The position numbers and the translations under genes are program-made. Of a stretch of 64,000 nt of DNA, positions 56,559-64,000 are shown one piece after another. The notes under the pieces are model-generated. The model did not search any database and was not told the origin of the DNA. It worked only from the letters and a program-made list of their open reading frames with translations. Position 1 is the first letter of the stretch, and each line of letters opens with the position of its first letter. The stretch covers positions 1,510,747 to 1,574,746 of the forward strand of contig NZ_CP047056.1 of assembly GCF_011065405.1 (NCBI RefSeq), given 5' to 3'. The stretch comes from Succinivibrio dextrinosolvens (lineage in GTDB: Bacteria; Pseudomonadota; Gammaproteobacteria; Enterobacterales; Succinivibrionaceae).

Positions 56559-57308
56559 CTATTCGTATGTCAAAAGAGTATTTTGACGTTCATCCATCTG
56601 ATTAGCTGTTTCCATCAGCTTAACTGTTGCATCGTACTGTCGCTGAATTCTAATCAGGTTTGTCAGTTCTTCAACTGGGTTAACGTTAGACTGTTCTAAC
56701 ATACCGTTTCTTACTCTAACTGTATTTTCCTGTGCAAGAGGTGTGCCATCAATTCTTCTGAAAAGACCGTCATAACCTTTTTCAATTTCCTTATAATCTT
56801 CAGGACGAACCAGTTTTATGCGAGCATATTCTTCAATTACATTAGAATCACCGCCCTGAGGTCTGCCTGAAATTACACCATCCTTACTGATGTTAATATC
56901 TGCAAGCATCAGCGGGAGAACAATCGGTTCTCCATCCTCATTCAAAACGTTCAGCCCATTTGAAGTACGAAGGTTTCCTTCAACATCAATATCCAGACTT
57001 CCATATCTGGTATAGGCCTCACTTCCAGACTTGTCGTTTACAGCAATAAAACCGTCACCATCAATAGCGATATCCAGTTCTCGGTCAGTGGTCTCTATTG
57101 CACCGCCTTGCATGTTATAGCCAGGGCGTTCGGTCATGGCAAATGCTCGAGTAGGATAAGCATCTGCAAATACAGACATGGCTCTACTGTTTTCAAAATC
57201 GGCTTTGAAACCAGTGGTGGCTGAATTCGCTAAATTATTGCTTCGAACAGCCAGACTATGGAAATTCTCCTTAGCTCCTGACATTGCAACCCACAATAAC
57301 TTATCCAT
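56559..57308 (-). CDS. flgF: Flagellar proximal rod protein FlgF
   Basis: A 249-residue proximal rod subunit. The N-terminus is MDKLLWVAMSGAKENFHSLA with NNLANSATTGFKADF. The middle has GDGFIAVND and AYTRYGSLDID. The C-terminus is NVNPVEELTNLIRIQRQYDATVKLMETA in the family pattern. Normally flgE comes immediately upstream; here 166 non-coding bases with a strong hairpin separate it from flgD, so it seems to start its own unit. Confidence 0.94.
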   Translation of the reverse strand: MDKLLWVAMSGAKENFHSLAVRSNNLANSATTGFKADFENSRAMSVFADAYPTRAFAMTERPGYNMQGGAIETTDRELDIAIDGDGFIAVNDKSGSEAYTRYGSLDIDVEGNLRTSNGLNVLNEDGEPIVLPLMLADINISKDGVISGRPQGGDSNVIEEYARIKLVRPEDYKEIEKGYDGLFRRIDGTPLAQENTVRVRNGMLEQSNVNPVEELTNLIRIQRQYDATVKLMETANQMDERQNTLLTYE

Positions 57309-57423
57309 CTGTACCTCCGGATAAAAACAATTATTACGAAGGTATTAGCAAATTACATGCCATTTAATATTTTGCTTTATAATCAGAAGGTTAATAAAAG
57401 ATTAGAAATAAGCTGACAGGAAA

Positions 57424-57456
57424 TTGACAAGAGTTCTCAGAACGAGAACTCTTGAT
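57424..57456 (-). terminator. Strong hairpin after flgD, probable terminator
   Basis: Perfect 11-bp stem CAAGAGTTCTC/GAGAACTCTTG with a five-base loop (57428-57454), 20 bases beyond the flgD stop. The T tract on the minus strand is weak (TCAATTT), so termination may be partial. Confidence 0.65.
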
Positions 57457-57474
57457 AGATAAACAAATCGAAAT

Positions 57475-58170
57475 TTAAAGAGAAATTGAACCGACGTCTT
57501 CAAGTGAAACTTCACCGTAGCCAAGAATATTCAGTTTAGTATCACTTATATTGTTACCTAAAACTACAGAACCAACTGTTCCATATGTCTTAACCGGCAA
57601 ATTGACTTCCTTGCCCCCCTGCATACCGGATACCATCACAGTATATTTGCCGGCAGGGAACATTTCGCCGCTTTCGGCATCCATAACACCATCCCATGAG
57701 AAGTCTGTTACCCCATCAACTGATGCGGCGGAGAAACTGGATACAATAGAACCAGCTGAATCCAGAATTGAAACCTTAACATCTGATGCGCCTGAGCCAG
57801 CATCAATCTGAGCCACAAGTGGAGAATTGCCATCAAAGAATGCAGTACTAGAATCAACCAGCACACTTCTACCAACCAGACTTGAGGCAGACAGAGCTGA
57901 ACTTGAGGAGATGGAATTTACAATGTTGTCCATGCCATTGGTGATAGTGGTTAGGTTTTCAACAATGGAAAGCTGAGACATGGTGCTTACCATCTGATTG
58001 TTATCCACAGGAGAGGAAGGATCCTGATTGTTTAACTGGGTAGTTAACAGTTTCAGGAAGTCTGCCTGATCAAGTGCATTATTATCCTTCTTTGCAGCTG
58101 CTGTGGCTTCTTGCTGCTTAATATAACCGGATGTTTTACCGACCGAACTGAAATCGAAATCCACTGACAT
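57475..58170 (-). CDS. flgD: Flagellar hook assembly scaffold FlgD
   Basis: Hook cap protein on which hook subunits assemble. From the ATG at 58170 (MSVDFDFSSVGK), with a GGGGGAT ribosome binding site, it is 231 residues; a longer frame to 58206 is less likely. The conserved N-terminal block is LDQADFLKLLTTQLNNQDPSSP followed by DNNQMVSTMSQLSIVENL. The body has FlgD Ig/tudor-like strands (DVKVSILDSAGSIV, FSWDGVMDAESGEMFPAGKY). The gene that should follow, flgE for the hook protein, is absent here. Confidence 0.94.
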   Translation of the reverse strand: MSVDFDFSSVGKTSGYIKQQEATAAAKKDNNALDQADFLKLLTTQLNNQDPSSPVDNNQMVSTMSQLSIVENLTTITNGMDNIVNSISSSSALSASSLVGRSVLVDSSTAFFDGNSPLVAQIDAGSGASDVKVSILDSAGSIVSSFSAASVDGVTDFSWDGVMDAESGEMFPAGKYTVMVSGMQGGKEVNLPVKTYGTVGSVVLGNNISDTKLNILGYGEVSLEDVGSISL

Positions 58171-58330
58171 AAAACTATCCCCCAAACCTTTTTTCCATAC
58201 CGGCAAACTTTGCCGGTTAACTAAATGTTACCATATACGATTCAATTAGCATGCCAATTTTGAATTTTCGAAGATATTTTATTATTTTCTGAAAAAATGT
58301 TCAGATAATAAATTTTCAGAATATTCTGAT

Positions 58331-58380
58331 AAAAAAAAATCTGACAAGACTCTTCGCCAGAAGAATATTCATGTCAGATT
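58331..58380 (-). terminator. Intrinsic terminator between flgC and flgD
   Basis: On the minus strand AATCTGACA pairs with TGTCAGATT (9 bp), with an inner CTTC/GAAG stem, followed by a run of nine or more T residues. It implies that flgBC and flgD are separate transcription units. Confidence 0.85.
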
Positions 58381-58412
58381 ATTATGGATTGAGTATAGGT
58401 TAATTAACAAAA

Positions 58413-58880
58413 TTACATATTAGGATTGGTACCGATTTGCAGCGTTGCCTGCATCATCTTCTTTGCACTTGTTGCCATCTGCACAGCAGTCTGATATGAG
58501 CGATTTGCACTGATCATATCGGCCATTTCCTCAACAGGATTTACGTTTGGTCTGTATATATAGCCATTCTCGTCAGCTAGAGGGTGATTTGGATTATATT
58601 CCTTAATGGTTGGAGCATCAGATTCAATAACGCCTTTTAACGCAACTCCTACGCCATATGGCTCACCAGTTGCAGGATCGACAGCCCCTCCCTCTGAAAC
58701 TTCAAATTGCATTGCCTCATCAAATGCAGCGGAGAATAAAGGTCGTCTTGCCTTATAGGTTGTTTCTACTGATGAACTTACAGACTCTGCGTTTGCAAGA
58801 TTTGAAGCAGTAGCATTCAGTCGTACTGACTGAGCATTCATTGCAGTACCAGCAATATCAAGTATTCTGAAAATTCCCAT
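58413..58880 (-). CDS. flgC: Flagellar proximal rod protein FlgC
   Basis: A 155-residue proximal rod protein. The N-terminus is IFRILDIAGTAMNAQSVRLN with NLANAES. The mid region TYKARRPLFSAAF is typical. The C-terminal block has PNVNPVEEMADMISANRSYQ followed by QMATSAKKMM. It starts 12 bases after flgB and ends before a strong terminator, a compact flgBC pair. Confidence 0.96.
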   Translation of the reverse strand: MGIFRILDIAGTAMNAQSVRLNATASNLANAESVSSSVETTYKARRPLFSAAFDEAMQFEVSEGGAVDPATGEPYGVGVALKGVIESDAPTIKEYNPNHPLADENGYIYRPNVNPVEEMADMISANRSYQTAVQMATSAKKMMQATLQIGTNPNM

Positions 58881-58892
58881 TTTACACCTCTA

Positions 58893-59309
58893 CTACATTG
58901 CGGCTCTTAATGCACTTTTAAGCTTGGCTATTCTACCGTTTAAAAACTGCAGAGTTGCCTGATACTCAAGATTGTTGTTCAAGTACTTCATTCTCTCAGT
59001 TGACACTTCAACGGTATTACCGTTACCAGTATCAGCCTGATAAGGCATTCTGTACTTCATGGTCAGTTCAGGATCTTCTTCAATGGCACTGTGCTTCATA
59101 TGTTTTTCATTTGTTACCACCATGTCAGAAGGTTCCTCCATCTGCACATGAGCAGCATTCTTGAAAGCAATATCAAAATCCAGATCACGGGCTTTAAAGC
59201 CAGGAGTATCTGCATTTGCAAGATTTCCCGCAAGCACTTCAGCTCTCTGGTTTCTTATTCCCATTGTGTACTGAAATACACCAAATGCTTTGTCGAAACT
59301 GATACCCAT
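58893..59309 (-). CDS. flgB: Flagellar proximal rod protein FlgB
   Basis: Innermost rod subunit, 138 residues from the ATG at 59309 (MGISFDKAFGV), which lines up with the MAISFDKAL start of Vibrio FlgB and has GGTGA upstream; the frame can be opened four codons earlier (59321). The conserved block is RAEVLAGNLANADTPGFKAR with DLDFDIAF. The C-terminus has a NNLEYQATLQFLNGRI helix. The 208 bases up to the divergent Maf gene hold no gene and presumably two promoters. Confidence 0.95.
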   Translation of the reverse strand: MGISFDKAFGVFQYTMGIRNQRAEVLAGNLANADTPGFKARDLDFDIAFKNAAHVQMEEPSDMVVTNEKHMKHSAIEEDPELTMKYRMPYQADTGNGNTVEVSTERMKYLNNNLEYQATLQFLNGRIAKLKSALRAAM

Positions 59310-59529
59310 ACCATTCACCATATCGTCAAAAAAATATTATTTTTTTCGCAAATACGTATGAGCAAGTTTTATGCCATATGTAAAGGAATAGATTGTCGTT
59401 TTAAATAGAAAGATCAATAACACAAAATCTAAATTTCAAATTGAATATATATCTCTTTGCGTAATATATTTAAACAGAAACAAAGCAATACTAATTAATA
59501 TTTCACTTTTAACAATAAAGGTCTAGAAA

Positions 59530-61725
59530 ATGAATACAACAGATAACGAAGTTTCGATTGAATTTGTTAATCAGGAAGATTTGGATTCATTTCTAGAAAA
59601 TAGATTCAATAATAATATTGAGTCATTTAGAAAATATCTCCCCAAAATTGCCTCCATATTCGAACACTACATACCGCATAAAAAACAACAGTTCATTTGT
59701 ACTTCGGACGGTACACCAAACCTATATCTGCCTGAAGAAAATCGATTATTTTATGTAACAAATGACCCTATTTTCTTTTGTCGAGATACTTTAATTTCTC
59801 TATTAAACAATGCGCAATTCAATATTTCCAACTATAAAAAGGAAAAAGATAAATATGGTCAAATATACGATAAATATCTTAATGGCGCTCTAGAAATAAT
59901 AGAAAGTAATAATCAAGAAAAAATAAAAATTAACGACCTTGATGTTATTCCTTTTGCAATAATAGCAGGCGTAGGACTTGGTTATATTTTAGGAGAACTC
60001 TATGAAAGGGTGACCGTGGATAATATCGTAGTAGTAGAAAATGATCCTGATGTTTTTTTTGCCTCACTTCATACGTTTGACTGGAGTAACCTGCTAGATT
60101 ATATATTTTCAGAAAATCTTTCTATTGATATTGTTATAGATGCTAATCCTCGCAACTGTTTCGATGCAATTAATAATATTGTTGAAACAAAAGGAATATT
60201 TCTGTGCTGCTCACTATTCTTAGTTTTTCACTACATAAACGACTTTATTAAGGAATTTGCTAACATATGTAAAAATGATTTCGGTTTTTCTGCAGATTTA
60301 ATAGGATTTTTTGATGATTATCTTTTTGGAATAAGTCACTCTTATCATACATTTTCCTGTAAGAAACATTTTGTTCTATCGCACAAAAATAATTTGTCAC
60401 TTGAAAACAATCCTGTATTTGTTGTTGGATCAGGACCTTCATTGGATGACGATATAGAATTTCTACAGAAATATCAGGATAAAGCGTTAATAATTGCATG
60501 TGGTACTGCGGTAGATGTTTTATACCATACGGGAATAAAACCTGATTTCTTTGCAAACACAGAGCGAACTCCAGAAATTTTTGATTTTTTAAATTCTATT
60601 CCAGATAAGGAGTTCTTTTCTGACATAATTCTTGTCTGCTCAGAAGTCTGTCATCCCAAAGTAATAGATAAATTTAATAAAACACTAATATTTGGAAAAG
60701 TAAATGAACCTTTTTTTTCTTATCTGCAAACACAAATAAATAAAATAAGAGAGATTCAACCTGTTCAGTTCATGAATCCTCTTGTGGGAAATATGGGATT
60801 GGCAGCGTCAATACTGCTTGGATTTAAAGATATTTACTTATTCGGACTAGACAACGGAAAAAAAAACGGAGCTCAAGCGATTCACTCTCTTTATACAACT
60901 CTATACAACGAGTTAGGATGTCCTACTGATGGAGACCAATTTAGTACTAATTCATTTGTAGAGGCTAATTTTGGAGGATCGTGTATGACAAATCCGCTTT
61001 ATTTGCACTCAATAAAAAACCTAACAAATATAATCAAATTAGTAAACGAAAATAAAGCAGAAAATGAACAAGTAGAAGTTTACAATTGTTCAGACGGAGC
61101 ATACATAAAAAATACCTACCCTCGACATTCTTCCGAACTTCAGGATTTATTTGAAGGCTTACCTATCATAAATAAGGAAGAACTCTGCAATAGGATATAC
61201 TTCGAAAAAAGTAAAGACTTTGATATATCCACGAATGAAATAACAAACTGTCTATACAAGGATAGGTTCTCATTGTTATGTACAAACATAATTTACAGAT
61301 TAACAAATATGTTATATTCTGATTCTAGGACAACATTACTGAACAAAATGAGAGAGTTATCTGTTTCTTTGCATAATGAAAATGACGATGTAGAAAAATT
61401 TCACAACCGAATGTTAAACTCATCGGTACAGTCATTGCTAATAACCATTTTTAACGCAATGTATTTAAGGAAAGACTATAGAGAGTGTTTGACTACTTGT
61501 AACAGACTAATACAATTATCTATTGATTTTATTAAAGAAAGTGAGGAACTGTTCAGACTTCTTCCCAACTATATAATGGGAGATCATCGTAGATATTTTA
61601 AAAATAATAAAGTAGGAAAAGACATGCCATCAATTGTCGCTCCAGAATTACCAGATCACGTAAACTTAATTCGTAAGAAATTTGATGATCCTATAAAAAA
61701 ATTCAAAAAAATTACAATCGATTAG
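59530..61725 (+). CDS. Maf-type flagellin glycosyltransferase (copy 4)
   Basis: A 731-residue Maf-family protein. Shared motifs are AGVGLGYILGELYERV, ENDPDVFFASLHTFDW, PVFVVGSGPSLDDDIEFLQKY, KPDFFANTERTPEIF, NPLVGNMGLAASILL, FGLDNGKKNGAQAIHSLYTT and the final YIMGDHRRYFKNNKVGKDMP. A shared stretch around HSLYTTLYNELGCPTDG is the same as in the copy at 26479, although that copy lies 30 kb away. It sits alone on the plus strand between flgB and cheR, where most gammaproteobacteria have no glycosylation gene. Probably transfers the nonulosonate to flagellin, as proposed for the other copies. Confidence 0.88.
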   Translation: MNTTDNEVSIEFVNQEDLDSFLENRFNNNIESFRKYLPKIASIFEHYIPHKKQQFICTSDGTPNLYLPEENRLFYVTNDPIFFCRDTLISLLNNAQFNISNYKKEKDKYGQIYDKYLNGALEIIESNNQEKIKINDLDVIPFAIIAGVGLGYILGELYERVTVDNIVVVENDPDVFFASLHTFDWSNLLDYIFSENLSIDIVIDANPRNCFDAINNIVETKGIFLCCSLFLVFHYINDFIKEFANICKNDFGFSADLIGFFDDYLFGISHSYHTFSCKKHFVLSHKNNLSLENNPVFVVGSGPSLDDDIEFLQKYQDKALIIACGTAVDVLYHTGIKPDFFANTERTPEIFDFLNSIPDKEFFSDIILVCSEVCHPKVIDKFNKTLIFGKVNEPFFSYLQTQINKIREIQPVQFMNPLVGNMGLAASILLGFKDIYLFGLDNGKKNGAQAIHSLYTTLYNELGCPTDGDQFSTNSFVEANFGGSCMTNPLYLHSIKNLTNIIKLVNENKAENEQVEVYNCSDGAYIKNTYPRHSSELQDLFEGLPIINKEELCNRIYFEKSKDFDISTNEITNCLYKDRFSLLCTNIIYRLTNMLYSDSRTTLLNKMRELSVSLHNENDDVEKFHNRMLNSSVQSLLITIFNAMYLRKDYRECLTTCNRLIQLSIDFIKESEELFRLLPNYIMGDHRRYFKNNKVGKDMPSIVAPELPDHVNLIRKKFDDPIKKFKKITID

Positions 61726-61744
61726 AGATGGTTTTACCTTAGCC

Positions 61745-61800
61745 ATCGTGACATGCTCCCCCACTTGATACTATAGAGGCGTGGAATTCTTGCTTAATTT
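61745..61800 (-). other. Possible remnant of an IS200/IS605-type element end
   Basis: Read on the minus strand, 61795 to 61749 runs AAGCAAGAATTCCACGCC, then a 20-base gap, then GTGGGGGAGCATGTC. This resembles the 3' subterminal hairpin and GTGGGG-type end of IS605/IS1341 elements as I remember them. No tnpA or tnpB gene is near. Weak evidence. Confidence 0.25.
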
Positions 61801-61905
61801 ACGGATAGAACCACCACACGTACGACTAAGCGTAATGTATTTCATGACAAAGAAGGCTCCTTTAATTCAAAGAAAACCTTCAATTGACACAATACAGTAC
61901 GAAAT

Positions 61906-61946
61906 ATAAAAAAAGCGTTACCAATCAAGTTGATAGCGCTCTTTTT
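61906..61946 (-). terminator. Intrinsic terminator of cheR
   Basis: On the minus strand AGCGCTATCAA is partly complementary to TTGGTAACGCT across a five-base loop, followed by a T tract. It lies 24 or so bases after the cheR stop codon. Confidence 0.75.
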
Positions 61947-61969
61947 AACTAATGAAGTTAATTTCAATC

Positions 61970-63709
61970 TTAGAAAACGAATTTCTGAGGTTTCAATCTG
62001 TACAAAATACCAGGACTGTGCCTTACCATCTCATATTTATCAGCCACCCCAACAAGAGTTTCCGTTGAACCAAGAATCAGATACCCACCAGGATTTAAGC
62101 ACATGGTAAGCTTACGCAGAATTTCAGCTTTCACGTCATTTGAGAAATAAATCAGAACGTTTCTGCAGAAAATAACGTCAAACTTACCCATTAGCGCATA
62201 TGAACCGAGCAGATTCATTGGTCTGAATTCAACCATAGATTTAACTCTAGGATCAATCTGCATAATGTTAGGATTTCTGGTTGGTTTAAAGAACTTAGAC
62301 TTACGCTCTGCCGATAAACCTCTAGATAATGCATGAACATCGTATTGACCAAGCTTACAGGTTGCGAGCATCTCAGGAGACAGGTCTGTTCCAATGATCT
62401 GAGTCTGTTTAGGATCAATATGGAGCATTTTTGCCATCTGCTCCTGAACCACGATACCGATTGAATAAGGCTCCTGACCTGATGAACATGCTGCTGACCA
62501 TATTCTGACAGGATACTTACCTTTCTTAGCTAGCTCAGGAAGAATGAACTGCTCTAAAGCTGTATAAGGATAGGTATCACGGAACCATAAGGTTTCGTTA
62601 GTTGTCATCGCATCTATAACAGCCTCCTGAATCTTGTTATTAGGAGTATTCTCCATTGCCTTGTTAATAAGCTCATCGACATTGGAAATACCAAATTTTG
62701 AAAGCAGAGTGGACAGGCGGCTGTTAACAAGATACTGTTTGCCGGCACCTAAAACAATACCGCATTTTTCCTCAATAAAAGCAGCAAAGCGTCTGTACTG
62801 AACATCAGTAACCTCCTGACCAGGCTCAACAGCAGGAGCATTTCCTGCATCAGAAGAACCAGAATGCAGAGGTGATCTTTTAGCAGTTGAAAGCGCAGCC
62901 CTTGTCTCAGCAAATTTCTTTGCAAATTCATCGCTGCTGACAGGAGCAGAGGTTCTTGAACCTAAAGTTCCTGAGACCGAAGTGGCAGATGTCGCCGTAA
63001 ATGCAGAAGGTCTTACAGCTGTAGAGACTGTTGAAGTGAAGGATGAAGTCCTTGTAGCAGCGGTTGAAGCGGCTGAAGCAGTTGCAGCCATCGATGAAGT
63101 AAAAACAGATGGACGAGTTGCAGCACCGGCAGATGAAGATGGTTGCGCTGTAGTACCAAAGGCAGATGGTCTTGCAGCTGTAGTTGATGTTGCTGTAAAA
63201 GCAGAAGGTCTTGCTGTTGTAGCTGTAGCCGCTGATGTGGCAGATGCATTAGGAGCGGTTCCTAAAGTAGAAGGTCTTGCCATGGATGAACCAGCAGCAG
63301 AAGCTGTTGAAGCACTTGCAGGTGTTGGAGGAACAGGACTTGGAGACAAAGCTGCAGGACGGGCAGCAGTTGCACTGCTTACAGAAGTTAAAGGCACGGT
63401 CTTGCTTTGAGCCGTTGACGAAAATGCAGAAGAAGCACTAGGTACAGATGTTTTACCGTAAGCAAACTGTGATGCTGCCGAAGCAGTCGCTCCACCAAAA
63501 CCTGCCGGCTTAGCAGCTGCAGAGGATAAAGTTGAACCAGTTCCGGCTGTAAAAGTTGATGGTTTTGTGGAAGTCCCAGCATTAGTTCCAAAAGAACTAC
63601 CGCTAGTTGAAGAAGTTGAGGCTGGTGAACCTAAAGATGAAGAAAATGTTTTAGAAAACTTACCTTCACTGTTGTTATTATTTGAATTTGTAAATGTCAT
63701 CTCATCCAT
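61970..63709 (-). CDS. cheR: Chemotaxis methyltransferase CheR with long low-complexity N-terminus
   Basis: Methylates glutamates of chemoreceptors using S-adenosylmethionine. The last 280 residues or so are a normal CheR: the N-terminal helical domain (RRFAAFIEEKCGIVLGAGK, then LVNSRLSTLL), the SAM-binding IWSAACSSGQEPYS, the later IIGTDLSPEMLATC, and FCRNVLIYFSND. Ahead of it lies an unusual segment of about 290 residues made almost only of Ala, Ser, Thr, Pro, Gly and Phe, with repeated RPSAF/RPSVF-like units. Ordinary CheR is about 275-290 residues in total. The stretch is probably a disordered tether. It lies near flgBCD, as in Vibrio and Shewanella. Confidence 0.93.
   Translation of the reverse strand: MDEMTFTNSNNNNSEGKFSKTFSSSLGSPASTSSTSGSSFGTNAGTSTKPSTFTAGTGSTLSSAAAKPAGFGGATASAASQFAYGKTSVPSASSAFSSTAQSKTVPLTSVSSATAARPAALSPSPVPPTPASASTASAAGSSMARPSTLGTAPNASATSAATATTARPSAFTATSTTAARPSAFGTTAQPSSSAGAATRPSVFTSSMAATASAASTAATRTSSFTSTVSTAVRPSAFTATSATSVSGTLGSRTSAPVSSDEFAKKFAETRAALSTAKRSPLHSGSSDAGNAPAVEPGQEVTDVQYRRFAAFIEEKCGIVLGAGKQYLVNSRLSTLLSKFGISNVDELINKAMENTPNNKIQEAVIDAMTTNETLWFRDTYPYTALEQFILPELAKKGKYPVRIWSAACSSGQEPYSIGIVVQEQMAKMLHIDPKQTQIIGTDLSPEMLATCKLGQYDVHALSRGLSAERKSKFFKPTRNPNIMQIDPRVKSMVEFRPMNLLGSYALMGKFDVIFCRNVLIYFSNDVKAEILRKLTMCLNPGGYLILGSTETLVGVADKYEMVRHSPGILYRLKPQKFVF
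62860..63690. repeat. Ala/Ser/Thr-rich coding repeat in cheR
   Basis: Imperfect repeats of short peptide units (RPSAFTAT, RPSAFGTT, RPSVFTSS, RTSSFTST and similar) encoded on the minus strand. The GC content is visibly higher than around it, and long open frames appear on the opposite strand as a by-product. Confidence 0.8.
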
Positions 63710-64000
63710 GCCTTTACATATAATTACGAAACAAAAACATTTTATAAATCAAAATGTTCAGTGATCTTTATTATAGTTAATAAATAGCGTTTTTTTATAA
63801 AAAACAGATATTAATAAGAAAAAAGCCTTATTGTAGACAAAAATTTTAATTATAAAAATATCAATTTGATTTTTAAGCACAAAATACACTTAGCCGTTTA
63901 TTGATTATCAACAAAACAGCAAAACAATTCAGTCTTTTCAAAGAGAAAAAGGCAACCTCATCTGTGGCAATTTGCCTACCATATACAATAAAGAATAATT
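63710..64000. other. Region upstream of cheR to window end
   Basis: 291 AT-rich bases with no recognisable gene. It must contain the cheR promoter, but I find no convincing sigma-28 or sigma-70 pair. Confidence 0.5.

Noticed and set aside
62982-63410. 142-residue plus-strand open frame rich in Val, Ala and Glu
   Set aside because: It is antisense to the repetitive Ala/Ser/Thr region of cheR; low-complexity GC-rich codons open frames on the other strand. No ribosome binding site or family resemblance.
1-64000. CRISPR arrays, rRNA or tRNA genes
   Set aside because: No regularly spaced short repeats, and no recognisable tRNA or rRNA sequence in the intergenic regions I read.

Overview
This window looks like chromosomal DNA of an AT-rich, motile gammaproteobacterium. 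Core genes are of gammaproteobacterial type and order: rpsT, asd, ycaO, lolB-ispE-prs, mpl, proS, and cheR close to flgBCD. The strong expansion of AAA-ATPase-like/PD-(D/E)XK proteins and the low GC fit a gut or rumen anaerobe such as the Succinivibrionaceae. That placement is inference; no rRNA or other decisive marker is present.

Layout. 1-405: rpsT and its terminator. 494-3849: two tandem AAA-ATPase-like/PD-(D/E)XK genes, one broken by an in-frame stop. 4034-6879: an AraC-type regulator gene split by a complete IS66-family element (15-bp inverted repeats, perfect 8-bp target duplication). 7041-7562: a small conserved gammaproteobacterial protein. 7862-11500: two more AAA/PD-(D/E)XK genes; the second has an IS1634-like element (11471-13307) sitting exactly on its original stop codon. 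13446-23744: one minus-strand operon for nonulosonic (legionaminic-type) acid synthesis. 23980-31138: three Maf-type flagellin glycosyltransferase genes, followed upstream by the flagellin gene (31381-32241) with a sigma-28-like promoter. 32847-38425: three tandem AAA/PD-(D/E)XK genes, each with its own copied promoter. 38756-53813: housekeeping genes (asd, ycaO-lolB-ispE, prs, an EAL/HDOD protein, mpl, apbE, proS), with another AAA/PD-(D/E)XK gene inserted between ispE and prs. 53875-59309: flagellar rod and ring genes flgB, C, D, F, G, H, I, without flgE. 59530-63709: a fourth Maf gene and cheR with a long low-complexity N-terminus.

How it works together. The nonulosonate operon contains a 4,6-dehydratase, aminotransferase, N-acetyltransferase, hydrolysing 2-epimerase, NeuB-type synthase and CMP-transferase, plus a PtmE-like nucleotidyltransferase. 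It should make a CMP-activated legionaminic-type sugar that the Maf proteins attach to the flagellin encoded beside them. A PtmG/PseA-like amidotransferase in the operon is interrupted at a run of ten G residues; nine would restore the frame. This looks like an on/off phase-variation switch for a sugar modification.

The most unusual theme is the family of eight AAA-ATPase-like + PD-(D/E)XK proteins. Paralogue pairs show long stretches of near identity interrupted by sharply bounded divergent segments. The divergent segment lies at the same place in three separate subfamilies, between the Walker A-like and Walker B motifs. One tandem copy is a clear mosaic of its two neighbours. This suggests ongoing recombination that shuffles a specificity segment in a system of unknown function.
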